Shown piece by piece: positions 26,195 to 33,648 of a stretch of 64,000 nt of DNA. Position 1 is the first letter of the stretch. Each line of letters begins with the position of its first letter. The notes below the pieces were generated by a model that saw only the letters and a list, made by a program, of their open reading frames with translations, searched no databases and was not told where the DNA came from. A program made the position numbers and the translations under genes. Source of the stretch: Streptomyces sp. HUAS ZL42 (GTDB lineage Bacteria > Actinomycetota > Actinomycetes > Streptomycetales > Streptomycetaceae); assembly GCF_040782645.1 (NCBI RefSeq), contig NZ_CP160403.1:9769001-9833000 (forward strand). The letters are read 5' to 3'.

Positions 26195-27796
26195 ATGGTC
26201 TCCACCCCTGCCTACGACCCACCCGCCGCCCCGCCGTCCGATGCCGCACCGGCCGCTACGGCACGCCACACCGGCACGATCATCGCTGGCTGTCTGGCCG
26301 TCTGCCTGGCCCAGATCGGGCTCGTCCTGCCCGCCGCGATCAACGGCGTCACGCAGCGCACCCTCCAGACGTCCGGCGGAGAACTGACCTGGATCAGTGA
26401 CGCCTTCCTCGTTCCCGCCGCCGTCCTCGCGCTGACCTTCGGCGTCGTGGGCGACCTGTACGGCCGCAAGAAACTGGTGGTCGGAGCGGCGCTGCTGTCC
26501 GCCGTCGGCTACGCGGTGTCCGCCACCTCCGACTCGGCAGCGCAGCTGATCACCGGTCAGGCGATCTCCGGCATCGGAGCCGCCGCGCTCTTCCCCACCT
26601 CCCTGTCGATGGTCACCGCCATCACGACCACACCGGCCGCGCGAGCCAAGGCCCTGGCCTCCTGGACCACGGCCCTGTCGCTGGGTGCCCTGATCGCCCC
26701 GCTGATGTCCGGCGGCATCGTCGAGCACGCCTCCTTCCAGTGGGCGTTCGGCGTGACCGGAGTGCTCGCTGTGATCACCGCGGTGGCGGCCTGGCTGCTG
26801 GCCACCGAGTCCAGCGCCCCCGAGGGCCGTTCGCTGGACTGGGCGGGGCAGATCACCATCGCCGTGGCCATGCTCACCCTGCTGTACGGCATCATCCAAG
26901 GCCCTTCCGACGGCTGGAGTTCGGCACCCGTCGTCGCGTCCTTCGTCGCTTTCGCCGTGTTCATCGCCGCGTTCGTGATGGTGGAACATCGCAGTACGTA
27001 CCCGATGCTGCGCCTGGAGCTGTTCCGCATCCCGGCCTTCGCCGCGTCGGCCGCGATGGCGGTGATCGGCATGTTCGGCTTCCTCGGCGGCGCGTACGAC
27101 CTGAGCATCCGCCTCGGCGTCATCCAGCACCAGAGCCCCTTCCAGGCCGCGGTGCCCTTCCTGGTCATTCAGGGCATCACCCCGTTCATCTGGCCGTTGC
27201 TGGTCCGCCTGCTGCACCGCGTCGGCCCCGGCCCCATGCTGGTCACCGGGTTCGTCTCGCTGGCCAGCGCCCAACTGTGGCTGCGGGCGGTGCCGATCCA
27301 CGAAACCGGCCTGGTGCCCCTGCTCGGGCCGCTGGTGCTCAACGGTGTGGGCTTCGGTCTGGTCGTCGCCGCCCTCACCGCGGCTGCCGTCAACGTCGTA
27401 CCGCCCACCCTGACCGGCATGGCCAGCGCCACCACCAGTCTGGTCCGCGACCTCGGCCAGACACTCGGCCCGGCCATCGTCGGCGCCGTCGCCCTCGGCA
27501 TGGCCGCGAGTCAGCTCACCAGCAGCCTCGCCGACGCGGGCCTTACCCCCAAGGAGCACGGCATCGCCTCCACCGTCCTGCACGAGGGCGGGCCGCTCGC
27601 CCTGCACAGCGCCGACCTGGGCCCGCTCAGTGCCAAGCTTGCCCCGCTCACCGAGCACGCGCTGGCAAGCGGCTACAACAACGGGCTGATCCTCACCGCC
27701 GCCGCCTGCGTGGCCGCCGCCGTGATCGCCGCCGTCTTCGTCGGCTTCCGGCACAGCGGCACCGCGCCGGCCGGGGCGGAGGGGAGCACGGCGTGA
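26195..27796 (+). CDS. MFS transporter, DHA2 (14-TM) drug/metabolite exporter type
   Basis: A 533-residue membrane protein with about 14 hydrophobic spans. The MFS loop motif G-D-L-Y-G-R-K-K lies between TM2 and TM3, and a D/E-rich pattern typical of DHA2 exporters is present. The start ATG at 26195 follows AAGGAGG. It overlaps the next gene by 4 bp (GTGA), which shows tight coupling with the FAH-family enzyme. Export or uptake of the operon's substrate is likely. The predicted topology ends with a cytoplasmic tail after TM14. Confidence 0.9.
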   Translation: MVSTPAYDPPAAPPSDAAPAATARHTGTIIAGCLAVCLAQIGLVLPAAINGVTQRTLQTSGGELTWISDAFLVPAAVLALTFGVVGDLYGRKKLVVGAALLSAVGYAVSATSDSAAQLITGQAISGIGAAALFPTSLSMVTAITTTPAARAKALASWTTALSLGALIAPLMSGGIVEHASFQWAFGVTGVLAVITAVAAWLLATESSAPEGRSLDWAGQITIAVAMLTLLYGIIQGPSDGWSSAPVVASFVAFAVFIAAFVMVEHRSTYPMLRLELFRIPAFAASAAMAVIGMFGFLGGAYDLSIRLGVIQHQSPFQAAVPFLVIQGITPFIWPLLVRLLHRVGPGPMLVTGFVSLASAQLWLRAVPIHETGLVPLLGPLVLNGVGFGLVVAALTAAAVNVVPPTLTGMASATTSLVRDLGQTLGPAIVGAVALGMAASQLTSSLADAGLTPKEHGIASTVLHEGGPLALHSADLGPLSAKLAPLTEHALASGYNNGLILTAAACVAAAVIAAVFVGFRHSGTAPAGAEGSTA

Positions 27797-28737
27797 AGTT
27801 CGCAAGCTTCGTCCACGACGGGAAACGGCAGTCGGGAGTCGTCGCCGACGACCAGCTCCACCCCTTCGAACACCCCGTTGACCTCCTGGACCTGATCGTG
27901 GAGGGCGAGGAGGCTCTGCGCGGGGCGGCAGAACGCGCCCTGACCGCCTCCCTGCCCGTGCCCCTGGCCGGCGTACGGCTACTGCCTCCGCTGCAGCCGC
28001 CCACCGTTCGCGACTACATGACCTTCGAGAGCCATGTCGCGGGCGTCGCTCAGGGGTACGGCGACACCGTGCCCGAGGAGTGGTACGCCGCACCCGCGTT
28101 CTATTTCACCAACCCGTACGCGATGATCGGCGCCCACGACGACGTGCCCGTGCCGCCCGGCTGCCTCCGCTTCGACTACGAACTCGAAGTCGCCGCCGTC
28201 ATCGGCAGGGCCGGCCGGGACCTCACCCCCGAGCAGGCACGCGACCACATCCTCGGCTACACGATCCTCAACGACTGGTCCGCCCGCGACCTCCAGGGCC
28301 GCGAAATGAGGGTCAAACTCGGCCCGGCCAAGGGCAAGGACACCTCCACCACCCTCGGCCCCTGGCTCGTCACCACCGACGAACTCGAACGCCACCGCAA
28401 CGCCGACGGCCTCCTCGACCTCACCCTTACCGTCACCGTCAACGGCGAGACGATCGGACAGGACCGACTGGCCAACATGGCCTGGACGTTCGAGGAGATG
28501 GCCGCCTACGCCTCCCGCGGCACCTGGATCCGCCCCGGCGACGTCCTGGGCTCCGGAACCTGCGGCAACGGCGGCTGCCTGGCCGAACTCTGGGGCCGAG
28601 GCGGCGTCCTCGAACCCCCGCCGCTCGTCCCCGGCGACAGCGTCACCATGACAGTCGAGGGCATCGGCACCATCAGCAACACCGTCGTCGAGGGCGTCGC
28701 CCCGGTGCCTCTGCCACCTGCCCGCCGCAGGCGATGA
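27793..28737 (+). CDS. Fumarylacetoacetate hydrolase (FAH) family protein
   Basis: A 314-residue enzyme of the FAH/2-hydroxyhepta-2,4-diene-dioate isomerase superfamily. The start is the GTG at 27793, overlapping the transporter stop. The N-terminal cap domain (M-K-F-A-S-F-V-H-D-G) is followed by the catalytic FAH fold: D-Y-E-L-E-V-A-A-V-I-G-R gives the acidic metal ligands, and L-N-D-W-S-A-R-D-L-Q the conserved Asp and Arg. G-S-G-T-C and the C-terminal G-I-G-T-I-S-N-T are also typical. It probably cleaves or isomerises a dicarboxylic diketone in aromatic-compound breakdown; the exact substrate is unknown. Confidence 0.9.
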   Translation: MKFASFVHDGKRQSGVVADDQLHPFEHPVDLLDLIVEGEEALRGAAERALTASLPVPLAGVRLLPPLQPPTVRDYMTFESHVAGVAQGYGDTVPEEWYAAPAFYFTNPYAMIGAHDDVPVPPGCLRFDYELEVAAVIGRAGRDLTPEQARDHILGYTILNDWSARDLQGREMRVKLGPAKGKDTSTTLGPWLVTTDELERHRNADGLLDLTLTVTVNGETIGQDRLANMAWTFEEMAAYASRGTWIRPGDVLGSGTCGNGGCLAELWGRGGVLEPPPLVPGDSVTMTVEGIGTISNTVVEGVAPVPLPPARRRR

Positions 28738-28802
28738 CCACCATGCGATGAGCTCTGGCACCACCCCGGTGCCGGACACCGCGTCCGGCACCGGAGAAAG
28801 GC

Positions 28803-28922
28803 ATGAACAACGTGGACAAGGTCATGGCCTCGGCCGACGAGGCGGTCGCCGACATACCGGAAAGGGCGGACGCTTCGTTCCACCCGCACGCCGGGGACTT
28901 GTTGGCCTGCTCGGCTCGGTAG
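28803..28922 (+). pseudogene. Start of a CoA-transferase subunit A gene, truncated
   Basis: With GGAGAAAGG upstream, the ATG at 28803 opens M-N-N-V-D-K-V-M-A-S-A-D-E-A-V-A-D-I-P. This is the N-terminus of 3-oxoacid/3-oxoadipate CoA-transferase subunit A. After 19-20 codons it diverges from the family (the G-G-F-G-x-x-G motif is missing) and stops at residue 39. It was likely the next gene of the catabolic operon before a deletion. Confidence 0.6.
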
Positions 28923-29132
28923 TGCCGGCAGAGAACAGCAGACGTGGCCAACGTGCCTAACACCCCGTGGACACCGTCCAGGCAAGTACAGACCTACCTC
29001 GCTTGCCTTATATGACTGACGTCATTCAGGAACCCGCGATAGCCCTCGCACCGACTGTCCTCTACAAGCTGGGTTCCGCTTCGAACGGCATCAGGAATCT
29101 GCGAACCCGCGCACTTCGTTGATGGACGCCGC

Positions 29133-29370
29133 AGGCCTGCAGCGCGGACGGCTGACCGCCCTCGCCCTCGAGGGCGAGGACCTCGTCGGCGCCGACCAGA
29201 TCGCGACGCAGATCAGCCTGGACGGCGCCCGCGAAGCGCGGCTGGTGGCCGAAGCGGCGATCGACCGCGTCCGGGACAAGTTCGGCGCCAGCGTGATCGG
29301 CCCCGCCGCCGTCTTCCGCCGCGCCTCCAGACCCGACCCGCTCCCGCTTCCGCTCGCAGAGGTGAGACCT
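29133..29370 (+). pseudogene. Y-family DNA polymerase C-terminal fragment
   Basis: The reading G-L-Q-R-G-R-L-T-A-L-A-L-E-G-E-D-L-V, A-T-Q-I-S-L-D and A-A-I-D-R-V-R-D-K-F-G resembles the little-finger domain tail of DinB/DNA polymerase IV. Only about 75 codons exist and no catalytic palm is present upstream. It runs in frame into the DUF6292 gene, giving an artificial fusion. Confidence 0.55.
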
Positions 29371-29979
29371 GTGTTGCCTGACCCGCCCGGGTGGCCCGGC
29401 CGACCCCAAAAGCTGCCGCACTGGCCCTACGTGAAGGCCGTCGACGAGGCTCTTGCCGCCCGCGGGATTGCGCCGGGCATCGTCCGGGCCGACGTCCGTA
29501 CCCGCCAGCGGGGCCTGACCACCTACATGCTGCTGCGGTGGGATGCCAGCCGCACCGGCGGCCGCGGCGGAATCCGGCTGCAGTGGGAGGAACGCCGGGG
29601 CTGGTTCTACGCCCTGCTCGGGCTCGGCCCCCACGACGTCCTGCTGCACACGGTGCTCTCCCCGATCGAGACCATCTACGCGGCGCCGGATGATCTGGCC
29701 GAGGTGGCGCAGGAGTTGGTGCGTCACCGGCGGCTGCCCGACGCTCGCTACCGGCAGGAGTGGAACGGCGCGCAGCATGGCCCGCGCCGCCGCCACGAAC
29801 TTCCGCCGCAATGTCTTTGGACTTTCCCCTGCCGGGTCCAGGATGGGAGCGGAGATCACGGAGGGGGAGGGCGTGCAGCTGACCATCGACACCCAGAGGG
29901 ACACCTACGAGCAGGCGATCGCGGCCGTGCAGGCCGCGTACGGGCTCAACCCCGCCCTCGTGACGAGCGGTTGGCCTGA
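29371..29979 (+). CDS. DUF6292-family protein, C-terminus possibly altered
   Basis: The GTG at 29371 has AGAGGTGAG upstream. Residues to about 130 match the DUF6292 pattern (L-P-H-W-P-Y-V-K-A-V-D-E-A-L, T-Y-M-L-L-R-W-D-A-S-R-T-G-G-R-G-G, G-W-F-Y-A-L-L-G). The last ~70 codons overlap the next gene in another frame and look like noise, so the natural end is probably near 29770-29800 and lost by a frameshift. Function unknown; the family is common near integrative elements in Streptomyces. Confidence 0.55.
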   Translation: MLPDPPGWPGRPQKLPHWPYVKAVDEALAARGIAPGIVRADVRTRQRGLTTYMLLRWDASRTGGRGGIRLQWEERRGWFYALLGLGPHDVLLHTVLSPIETIYAAPDDLAEVAQELVRHRRLPDARYRQEWNGAQHGPRRRHELPPQCLWTFPCRVQDGSGDHGGGGRAADHRHPEGHLRAGDRGRAGRVRAQPRPRDERLA

Positions 29980-30394
29980 CGCTCCCGTGCTCGAAACCCG
30001 GCCGGGCCCGGAAACTCTCGGCAGCGACGACCTCTGGGAGGGCTGGACCGAGCGGCTGCTGTTCGACACCGTCGCCGCCGTCATGCCCGGCGCCCGCGCG
30101 GTGCTGCGCCGCCTGGTCGACCTGGGCGGCACCGCCCCCTACGACGACATCCGCCAGCACTTCGCCGACCACCCCGAGACGCCGATCCCGCTGGGGAAGA
30201 TCGGCGGTACGCTCACCAGCATCCGCGCGGTTCGGCGCAGGATCGGTCCGGACAACAAGACCAAGGTGCTCGAGCTCGACGACCGTGTACGCGTCTACCG
30301 GATCGAACCCGCGATCGTGGAGGGCCTCAAGCGGGCCTTCGACCTCGCCGACGCCCGCCCTGACCTCCTGCGCCAGGAACCAGCCGGTCCGTGA
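29873..30394 (+). CDS. Hypothetical protein with winged-helix-like C-terminus
   Basis: A 173-residue protein. I chose the GTG at 29873 because a long GGAGGGGGAGG precedes it; ATGs at 29777 and 29843 are alternatives. The N-terminal part is helical (Y-E-Q-A-I-A-A-V-Q-A-A-Y-G). The C-terminal part (Y-D-D-I-R-Q-H-F-A-D-H then K-I-G-G-T-L-T-S-I-R-A-V-R-R-R-I) looks like a winged-helix module. Not otherwise recognised. It probably belongs to the same remnant mobile region as the DUF6292 gene. Confidence 0.6.
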   Translation: MQLTIDTQRDTYEQAIAAVQAAYGLNPALVTSGWPDAPVLETRPGPETLGSDDLWEGWTERLLFDTVAAVMPGARAVLRRLVDLGGTAPYDDIRQHFADHPETPIPLGKIGGTLTSIRAVRRRIGPDNKTKVLELDDRVRVYRIEPAIVEGLKRAFDLADARPDLLRQEPAGP

Positions 30395-30593
30395 CCGGCC
30401 GGGTTCAGCGGGTGCTAGCCCGGAAATGCGTTGTGACCGCCCGATGATCCCATTGGGCAGAGATCAAGAAGATCGATCGCGCCATCGGCTGGCGAGATCA
30501 CGCTCACTCTCCCTCCCCAGCGCTTTCGTCTGGGATACGAGCCACGACAAAAGCCAATGATCACTCACCGGTAACAGTGAGAACTGCGATCCC

Positions 30594-30914
30594 TCAGGGG
30601 CCGGTCGGGTACCAGGCGGGAGGTAGGAGTAGGCCGTCGGGGAGAGGCGCTCCGCTCGGAGGAACCAGGCCCGACGGCGGTACGCCATGCGCGCCGGTGA
30701 AGTTGACGGTACCGCCGGAGAACATCGTGCCGCCGAAGTCGGCCTCGCCGCGGAAGTTGACCGTGCCGTCGGAGAAATCCGCGCCGCGGAAGGCAACTTC
30801 GCTGCCGAAGGCCACCGTGCCGCCGGAGAACACCGCGTGGCCGGAAGTCGACCGTTCCGCCGGAAAACCTCGCTCCGCCGAGCAGGGCGGCCGGGCCGAC
30901 AACTCCGCAGCCAT
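30594..30914 (-). pseudogene. Fragment of a pentapeptide-like beta-helix protein
   Basis: The minus-strand reading shows repeated short units A-V-F-S-G-G-T-V-A-F, E-V-A-F-R-G-A-D-F-S, G-T-V-N-F-R-G-E-A-D-F and G-G-T-M-F-S-G-G-T-V-N-F, the periodicity of pentapeptide-repeat right-handed beta-helices. Upstream (to about 31170) related coding sense appears in other frames, so the gene has lost its N-terminal part by frameshifts. It ends in a Pro/Gly-rich tail. Confidence 0.5.
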
Positions 30915-31604
30915 GAAGGGCTACTTCGAGGATGCCGACGGCTGGGCGGGCAGCGCCCTGATCGGCCTGCTGAAGCCCCGACGCGAATTACCTCGTGCGC
31001 AGCGGCACCATGGCGGAGCCGGGGGAAGGAGTGTGCGATCTTGCCGTCCGCCCCCGCTGGCCCTGACCTGGAAGTTCGGTTTCGCCAGCGAGATGACGAA
31101 AGGGCTCCATGCCGCACCATCCAGCCGCGTGGTGAGGTGTTGCTCTTCCGGGTCGAGGAGTTGAGCCGCTTCAGGGCTGGGGGAGCGTAGCGCTTGTCGG
31201 GCGAGGGGTAGGCCAACTCGCCTCAGATGAGCGAGAAATGATACGTCAACAGCTGAGGCTGAGCGGCCACTTCTTGATCATTAACGAAGGTTGCTTATCT
31301 TTTTACAAGCCTACTCCCCGGTAATGAATTCCCGTGATTTCAACGTAGTTGGGACGTTGAGCCTTCACATGCAAGGTGACGACATCCCGGCGCGTGCGAA
31401 TGTCGACTCGTCTACTCGCACAGGGATCACTCTTGACGGGAATGGGACCTTCAGTCCCTTGACGGCACGCCGTTGACCCACACGAGGGATACGGGATCCG
31501 TCCGTGCGACCCGGTAGTCTTCCCCTAGCTCTTTTCTGTGCCGGTTCCGGCGGGCGTCGTACGGGTTCGTGTGGACCCGGCCCCAACAGAAAGGAGCGAG
31601 GTTC
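30915..31604. other. Gene-free stretch including a low-GC patch
   Basis: The left part (to about 31170) contains broken coding sense of the pentapeptide gene. The 31220-31480 stretch is clearly lower in GC than the rest of the window and shows no gene with streptomycete codon use. It may hold the promoter of the small gene at 31605. Confidence 0.4.
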
Positions 31605-31835
31605 GTGGCTAGCTCTGACCGGCCAGGCGACCGGGACGATGCCGTCCCGCCTGATCCCCAAGATCCGGAACAAAAGGTTCCGGAGACGGTGGATCAGGAT
31701 GACGGCCGGCCCCCGCGTGACCGTACGGAGCCGGACCGCGGTAACGCGTCGCGCGTGCGTCGGGCTCGCGTGGTCGGTGAATGCCTCTACTGGCTCATAC
31801 GGCTGATGCTCGACCTGTACGGCAACGGCGGATGA
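31605..31835 (+). CDS. Small protein: charged N-terminus, hydrophobic C-terminal helix
   Basis: A 76-residue protein started at the GTG at 31605, with AAAGGAGCGAG just upstream. The first ~45 residues are Asp/Pro/Arg-rich and probably disordered; the last ~25 contain V-V-G-E-C-L-Y-W-L-I-R-L-M-L-D-L-Y-G, an amphipathic or membrane-contacting helix. Not a known family. Its position ahead of the dual-XRE regulator and the RES-sigma island suggests a small regulator or peptide component. This is inference from position only. Confidence 0.55.
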   Translation: MASSDRPGDRDDAVPPDPQDPEQKVPETVDQDDGRPPRDRTEPDRGNASRVRRARVVGECLYWLIRLMLDLYGNGG

Positions 31836-32189
31836 GGAGAAGGGAACCTCACCCGCCGTCAGTTACCGAATAGCCGGGACGTGGGCCCGTGCTCCAGTTC
31901 CCGCCGGACGCGGGTCCACGATCGCTTTTCGGTACGCCGTTGTCGCGGAGTCGCAGACTCCGGGCAGGGTTCCACCATAGAGATCCCCCGAGCAAGAACC
32001 CCCCTTGCATAGCCATCCTCGCGTGTGCAGTCGCCTGCCGTGAACCCAAAACAGTTCTATACGGTACCGGCACACGTGAATTGAGCAGCCAAAATAGGGT
32101 GAACTACTCGCAGGGGTGAATCCTTAGACGGGATCCTGCACCTAAACGGTACCGTACCGGGTTGTTGAAGGTACGACGAGAGGGGGGCA
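31836..32189. promoter_or_regulatory. Control region with two CGGTACCG palindromes
   Basis: No gene in these 354 bases. The 8-bp palindrome CGGTACCG occurs at 32062-32069 and again at 32147-32154, 85 bp apart, both upstream of the dual-HTH regulator. They are plausible operators for autoregulation, although KpnI-type palindromes of this size can arise by chance in GC-rich DNA. Confidence 0.4.
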
Positions 32190-33308
32190 GTGTCAGTGCC
32201 TCGTGGTACGGCGGACTTCGATGGCGACACTCTGCGCTTCATACGCCTGACCCATCCCGTCGGCGGGCGGCTCCTCAGCGCCGAAGCCCTCGCCAAACGT
32301 CTGGGCACCTCCAAGAGCCGCGTCCTCGCCTATGAGAGCAACACCTCTAAGCCGGACCCTAAACGCATCGCCCAGATCAGCGAGCTGTTCAACGTTCCCG
32401 TCCACAAGCTGCGCCAGAAGCGGGTCCTGGCCGACATCCAAGGCCTGCGCTGCCAAGCCGGACTCACCGTCGCCCAGGCGGCCGAACTCACCGGCATAAG
32501 CCGCAGCAGCTACACCAACATCGAGCGCCACGCCCTGCTCCCGGTACGCGACGACGGCACCGTCAGGATGAGCCTGGCCCGCACCTTCGGGGTGAACCCG
32601 GCCGTGATCGACCGATCCCTGCAGCGACATCCAGCAGCCCTCGCCCGCCAGAACCAACTGACCGCCCTGCTCGACCGACTCTTCCAGCGCGCCCACCTGG
32701 AACACACCCCAGCCGTCATCGACGCTGATGAGCCCCTCCTCCAGCACATCGCCAAGCTCTTGCAGAGGTCACCTCAGGTCACGTGCCGTCTCGTGAACGC
32801 CGAACTCGAGACGTTCCGGGACCTGCTGCGCGAACGAGCCCGCACAGAAGTCGACGAACGCTTCGCCCAGACCACCCTGGCCATGACCCAAGCCATCAAC
32901 CGTCGCAAGAGCCTCGAACAATTCATCGAGCAAGCAGCACCCAAGAGCGCCAAAGACCTCTCCCGGTTCCTGTCAACGGCCATGAACGTCCGCCAGTGGC
33001 GCCTGATGGTGGCGCTGACCAATGCCGGCCTCGAGGGCATAGCCCTGTCCAACATCACCCGCTACGCCCCGTCGGCAGACCTCACCATCCTGCAGATACG
33101 CCAGTACGCCACCGTGTTCCAGCGCGGCGACCAGTCCTACGCCGCTCCCACCGAGGACGGCCTCACCACCGTCCTCCGCAACTACCCCCGCTACGGGCGC
33201 CTGTATCCGCGCGTTGCCGCACCCAACATGAGCCGCCACCGGGACCCTTATCGCCAGTACCGGATCAGCCGCCCCGTGCCACGCCCACCACATGAGGAAT
33301 CGATCTGA
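32190..33308 (+). CDS. Regulator with two XRE helix-turn-helix domains
   Basis: A 372-residue soluble protein. The GTG at 32190 follows GAGAGGGGGG. The first HTH is at about residues 28-75 (A-L-A-K-R-L-G-T-S-K-S-R-V-L-A-Y-E-S-N-T-S). A second XRE domain is at about 90-145 (L-R-C-Q-A-G-L-T-V-A-Q-A-A-E-L-T-G-I-S-R, then Y-T-N-I-E-R). The rest is alpha-helical with no known sensor. Two tandem XRE domains in one chain are unusual; each could read one half of a bipartite operator such as the CGGTACCG pair upstream. It is followed at 33649 by the HTH/coiled-coil membrane protein. Confidence 0.8.
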   Translation: MSVPRGTADFDGDTLRFIRLTHPVGGRLLSAEALAKRLGTSKSRVLAYESNTSKPDPKRIAQISELFNVPVHKLRQKRVLADIQGLRCQAGLTVAQAAELTGISRSSYTNIERHALLPVRDDGTVRMSLARTFGVNPAVIDRSLQRHPAALARQNQLTALLDRLFQRAHLEHTPAVIDADEPLLQHIAKLLQRSPQVTCRLVNAELETFRDLLRERARTEVDERFAQTTLAMTQAINRRKSLEQFIEQAAPKSAKDLSRFLSTAMNVRQWRLMVALTNAGLEGIALSNITRYAPSADLTILQIRQYATVFQRGDQSYAAPTEDGLTTVLRNYPRYGRLYPRVAAPNMSRHRDPYRQYRISRPVPRPPHEESI

Positions 33309-33648
33309 GCCGAGGGTTCCACGGCTGCGGCCGGCCCCCGCACACGGAGACAGAGTGCCGGCCTTCTTGCACAGCGTCGTATTAGCTGCTGTGCTCGGCG
33401 GGTGGGGGAGGACCGGGGCGGGGGTGAGGGTGCTGACGCTGCCGAGGCCGGCGCCGGCCAGGGCGGGCGTGCGGGAGAGAGGGGCCGTTTGCCGGGAAGT
33501 GGTCTGCGCGGGCGTATTTTGCGGGTTGTCCTGCGCGGTGGGGCGTGGATTGAGCATGGTGGACTCCTGCCGGTTGCGGCCCATACGGGCGGAGGCTTCT
33601 GTCCACACCGTTTCGGCTGGTCAATTGGCTCGGTAGCGGGGCCGGTGC
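33309..33648. other. Intergenic region
   Basis: There are 340 bases without a convincing gene on the plus strand. On the minus strand a short Pro/Thr/Ala-rich frame starts at about 33556 with GGAG upstream, but it runs into the XRE gene and has no family signal, so I do not call it. Confidence 0.4.

Noticed and set aside
26003..28093. Minus-strand frame of 696 codons opposite the MFS and FAH genes
   Set aside because: Shadow frame; Gly/Arg-rich noise with no motif.
33309..33608. Small minus-strand Pro/Thr-rich frame with a GGAG site
   Set aside because: It runs into the XRE gene on the opposite strand and has no family signal.
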